Assembly (NCBI GenBank): GCA_002327255.1
Contig: DCUM01000251.1
Span: 1-8,490, forward strand
Length of the DNA stretch: 8,490 nucleotides
Origin: a bacterium UBA2214
GTDB taxonomy: Bacteria; Zhuqueibacterota; Zhuqueibacteria; Residuimicrobiales; Residuimicrobiaceae
Reading direction: 5' to 3'
In this document: positions 7,701-8,490 of the stretch, in pieces
Layout of the letters: each line of letters opens with the position of its first letter
How positions within the stretch are numbered: the first letter of the stretch is position 1
Program-made: the position numbers and the translations under genes
Notes under the pieces: generated by a model
The model's input: the letters and a program-made list of their open reading frames with translations, nothing else
Database searches by the model: none
Told to the model about the DNA's origin: nothing

Positions 7701-8410
7701 CCGATCTGCTGCAGGTGCCGCTGGCGACCTCCAACAAGACGATACCGCTGCCGGCTGCCAATGCCAATTTCAGGGTGTTTGACAAACAGAGCGGTGAAGA
7801 GTTACCGTTCGCTTTTGTGGATCAGAACAAGACGCCCAAACTGGTCAAGGCCGGCTATTTCTCCGCCAAGGACAAAATTGTTCTCTTTGAAAAATTACCC
7901 AATGATTCGACGATGATCACGTTCCAGATCGAAAACAGGTCTCTGGAGGACTCTACCTTTTTCAAGACCTATGGGCGCTTGCTGGGGGCTGGTGACACGC
8001 TGAATGTCTATCCCGATTTCCCCTTCACCGGCAATATGCGCTATCAGTTCGTGGTGCGCGGGCAAAAAATCGACAGGGCGGTCGCCAAAAAGAACCTGGA
8101 TAAAATCCGGGTGGTCCCCAATCCCTATGTCGTCACCGCCTCCTGGGAGCCGACCAATCCCTATACCAGCGGCCGCGGTCCGCGCGCAGTCCAGTTCATC
8201 CATCTGCCGGAAAAATGCACGATTCGCATCTTTGCCGTGGATGGCACCCTGGTCCAGACCATCGAGCACAATTCGCCTTTGACCGATGGCTCGGAGACCT
8301 GGGATTTGCTCACCAAGGATCGCATGGACATCAGCTATGGCGTCTATCTTTATCATATCGATGCCCCGGGCATCGGCGCCACCACGGGACGGTTGCTGAT
8401 CATAAAATAG
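4793..8410 (+). CDS. Large exported multidomain protein with fibronectin III-like domain, Asp-rich loops and T9SS-like C-terminal domain
   Basis: The protein has 1205 residues. A signal peptide ends at about A20 (ASA before Gln). C16 is preceded by Phe-Phe, so this is not a lipobox and the protein is not an obvious lipoprotein. The N-terminal region (about 35-320) has HNHGMMG (45-51) and GEWP (63-66), which I associate from memory with uncharacterised exported proteins of KSB1/Calditrichota-type genomes. Asp/Asn/Gly-rich, probably calcium-binding loops occur at 326-336, 403-414, 462-470, 827-835 and 886-890. A fibronectin III-like domain covers about 613-735 (VTLYWD, FEGYKIYRA, YFYAVTAYD). 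Beta-rich modules follow (about 796-822 and 950-1040). The C-terminus (1107-1205) opens VVPNPYVV and ends GRLLIIK, like T9SS sorting domains, though without the NPFNP form. No catalytic motif was recognised. A surface ligand-binding or scaffold role with the preceding receptor and PorV-like barrel is inference. Confidence 0.88.
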   Translation: MKYRLFLTLILTVFFCSASAQDQHGNPQYRARNTHAGNLIRVTFHNHGMMGAQRGDNSLFYAGEWPINSGMVQMGNASSFIMSELRVYAGRDLLGDSTYRTITPAAFCEGWNPNIFSKDSLTGSFLGFEPLPGYYSVANKEKDPMHAVAMSHQAFTWPPIWPDKMDDPFNPGWGGHWNGYFGKDQKNADEESYYAMDDYTFKKNVSGYPIPPPIPGQPQRGGLGIRQLVRGMQWSNPDAQDCIFLIYYLKNIGEHQHNKTVFALNVGASIGAKVGENTDYDDDCATFYREYDLTVNYDWDNVGTAGYVPVPWVGFAFLESPGNAKDGIDNDGDGIDAGSGHLITTEDFRKSYAVGEPVVLIDYYSPHYTRTVTSMPAEGITFAFNGTTYRKRPNALLLEIERNGIDDNLNGFIDESDGAVAPDSMKYYLYIRDPKYNDRNYLAKNHITGEGLDNLMIDERRDDGIDNDGDWDVRTDDVGMDGKAGTGDTGEGDGLPTAGIGDLPGEPNIDHTDVDESDQIGLTSFIFYEYTATTRYDNDAEWWENVRPGFFDGHLENVDADYAFSCGYFPLAPEQEEFFSVAMIYGWDEEDIMRNKEIVQKIYNSNYNFAVAPEKPLLRAVAGDKKVTLYWDTRAEHSIDRYLHQYDFEGYKIYRATDPGFSDAGSISDGYGYNRFVKPLAIYDKIDSVFGFFPNTFGTGVQFNLGSETGLVHTYVDSPLVNGKRYFYAVTAYDKGDLEKNIAPAETNMYIAIDASGNIRTGDNTVAVIPQAPASGYSGPGLTEQPRPLGSGKTSGTVGIRYVDPYQISDGDRYEIQFLDKSMDRHDNDLDGLIDSADKDELLPTETTGFVLRNMTNTSLPEDTVMFMKKEYQMGELVVVENLYEDNDGDPRTLKTLLHGMEFAIYNPPEGVINMPEQRIYGGVQWSKTLNFASAYQIYFGLFVQSGFKNGYYYPRQYMVVFFDDIVKKSDLLQVPLATSNKTIPLPAANANFRVFDKQSGEELPFAFVDQNKTPKLVKAGYFSAKDKIVLFEKLPNDSTMITFQIENRSLEDSTFFKTYGRLLGAGDTLNVYPDFPFTGNMRYQFVVRGQKIDRAVAKKNLDKIRVVPNPYVVTASWEPTNPYTSGRGPRAVQFIHLPEKCTIRIFAVDGTLVQTIEHNSPLTDGSETWDLLTKDRMDISYGVYLYHIDAPGIGATTGRLLIIK

Positions 8411-8418
8411 TATCTTGC

Positions 8419-8454
8419 AGGTGTCGGACACCTCGAAGGTGTCCGACACCTATG
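8419..8454. repeat. Nested palindromic repeat after the operon (two 15-base quasi-palindromes)
   Basis: Two units, AGGTGTC-G-GACACCT (8419-8433) and AGGTGTC-C-GACACCT (8437-8451), lie in tandem at an 18-base period. Each is itself palindromic around one central base. Together they also form one perfect inverted repeat: 8419-8433 pairs with 8437-8451 around the 3-base loop CGA. This 15-bp hairpin begins nine bases after the stop codon. No T-tract follows, so it is not a classical intrinsic terminator, although it could stabilise the mRNA 3' end. From memory, strings of this GGTGTC-GACACC type recur between genes in many environmental genomes, so a dispersed repeat is the likeliest identity. 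Confidence 0.75.
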
Positions 8455-8489
8455 CTGCAGCCAGTCTGCAGGAGGGCTCTCCAGAGCCC
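8455..8489. other. CTGCAG pair and GC-rich hairpin at the window edge, possible terminator
   Basis: CTGCAG occurs at 8455-8460 and 8466-8471, five bases apart. Then GGGCTCT (8474-8480) pairs with AGAGCCC (8483-8489). A realistic RNA fold is a 6-bp stem with a TCCA tetraloop. The window stops one base later, so it is not visible whether a T-tract follows. If it does, this would be the operon's intrinsic terminator. Confidence 0.4.
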
Positions 8490-8490
8490 G

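Noticed and set aside
8419..8454. Classical intrinsic terminator for the operon
   Set aside because: The hairpin is strong, but the following bases (TATGCTGCAG) contain no T-tract. I kept it as a repeat that may stabilise the transcript end.

Overview
The window reads as a stretch of a Gram-negative, FCB-group-like genome. My best guess is Calditrichota, candidate phylum KSB1 or a relative, rather than a classical Bacteroidetes. The reasons are a YPNPFNP-type C-terminal secretion domain, a TonB-dependent receptor with an N-terminal carboxypeptidase-regulatory-like domain but no SusD next to it, a PorV/PorQ-family barrel, and a giant secreted protein with a VVPNPY-type C-terminal domain. The DNA is moderately GC-rich with G/C-ending codons, so long open frames on the minus strand are by-products of codon bias. 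All supported genes are on the plus strand.

Layout. Positions 1-368 hold the 3' end of a secreted protein with a canonical type IX secretion (T9SS) C-terminal domain, closed by a strong intrinsic terminator (383-416). Positions 417-674 are gene-free but structured: three CACGAA units at a 9-base period (482-505), then a perfect 14-bp inverted repeat (582-634) that extends to a 21-pair stem in plus-strand RNA, then the ribosome binding site of the next gene. Positions 675-8410 carry three intact genes with gaps of 19 and 22 bases, almost certainly one transcription unit: a 1001-residue TonB-dependent outer-membrane receptor, a 356-residue PorV/PorQ-family outer-membrane barrel, and a 1205-residue exported multidomain protein. 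After the last stop lies a nested palindromic repeat (two tandem AGGTGTC-N-GACACCT units, 8419-8451), two CTGCAG sites, and a short GC-rich hairpin at the window's end.

How the genes may work together (inference). The third protein is exported by Sec and its C-terminal domain resembles T9SS sorting domains. PorV is the outer-membrane T9SS component that binds such domains in characterised species. The receptor would take up a ligand with TonB energy. A plausible model is a co-expressed cell-surface complex in which the large protein occupies the genetic position that SusD has in Bacteroidetes SusC/SusD pairs. The ligand cannot be read from the sequence. The large protein's conserved domains look like a recurrent but uncharacterised family; it and the three intergenic repeats are the most interesting parts of the window.
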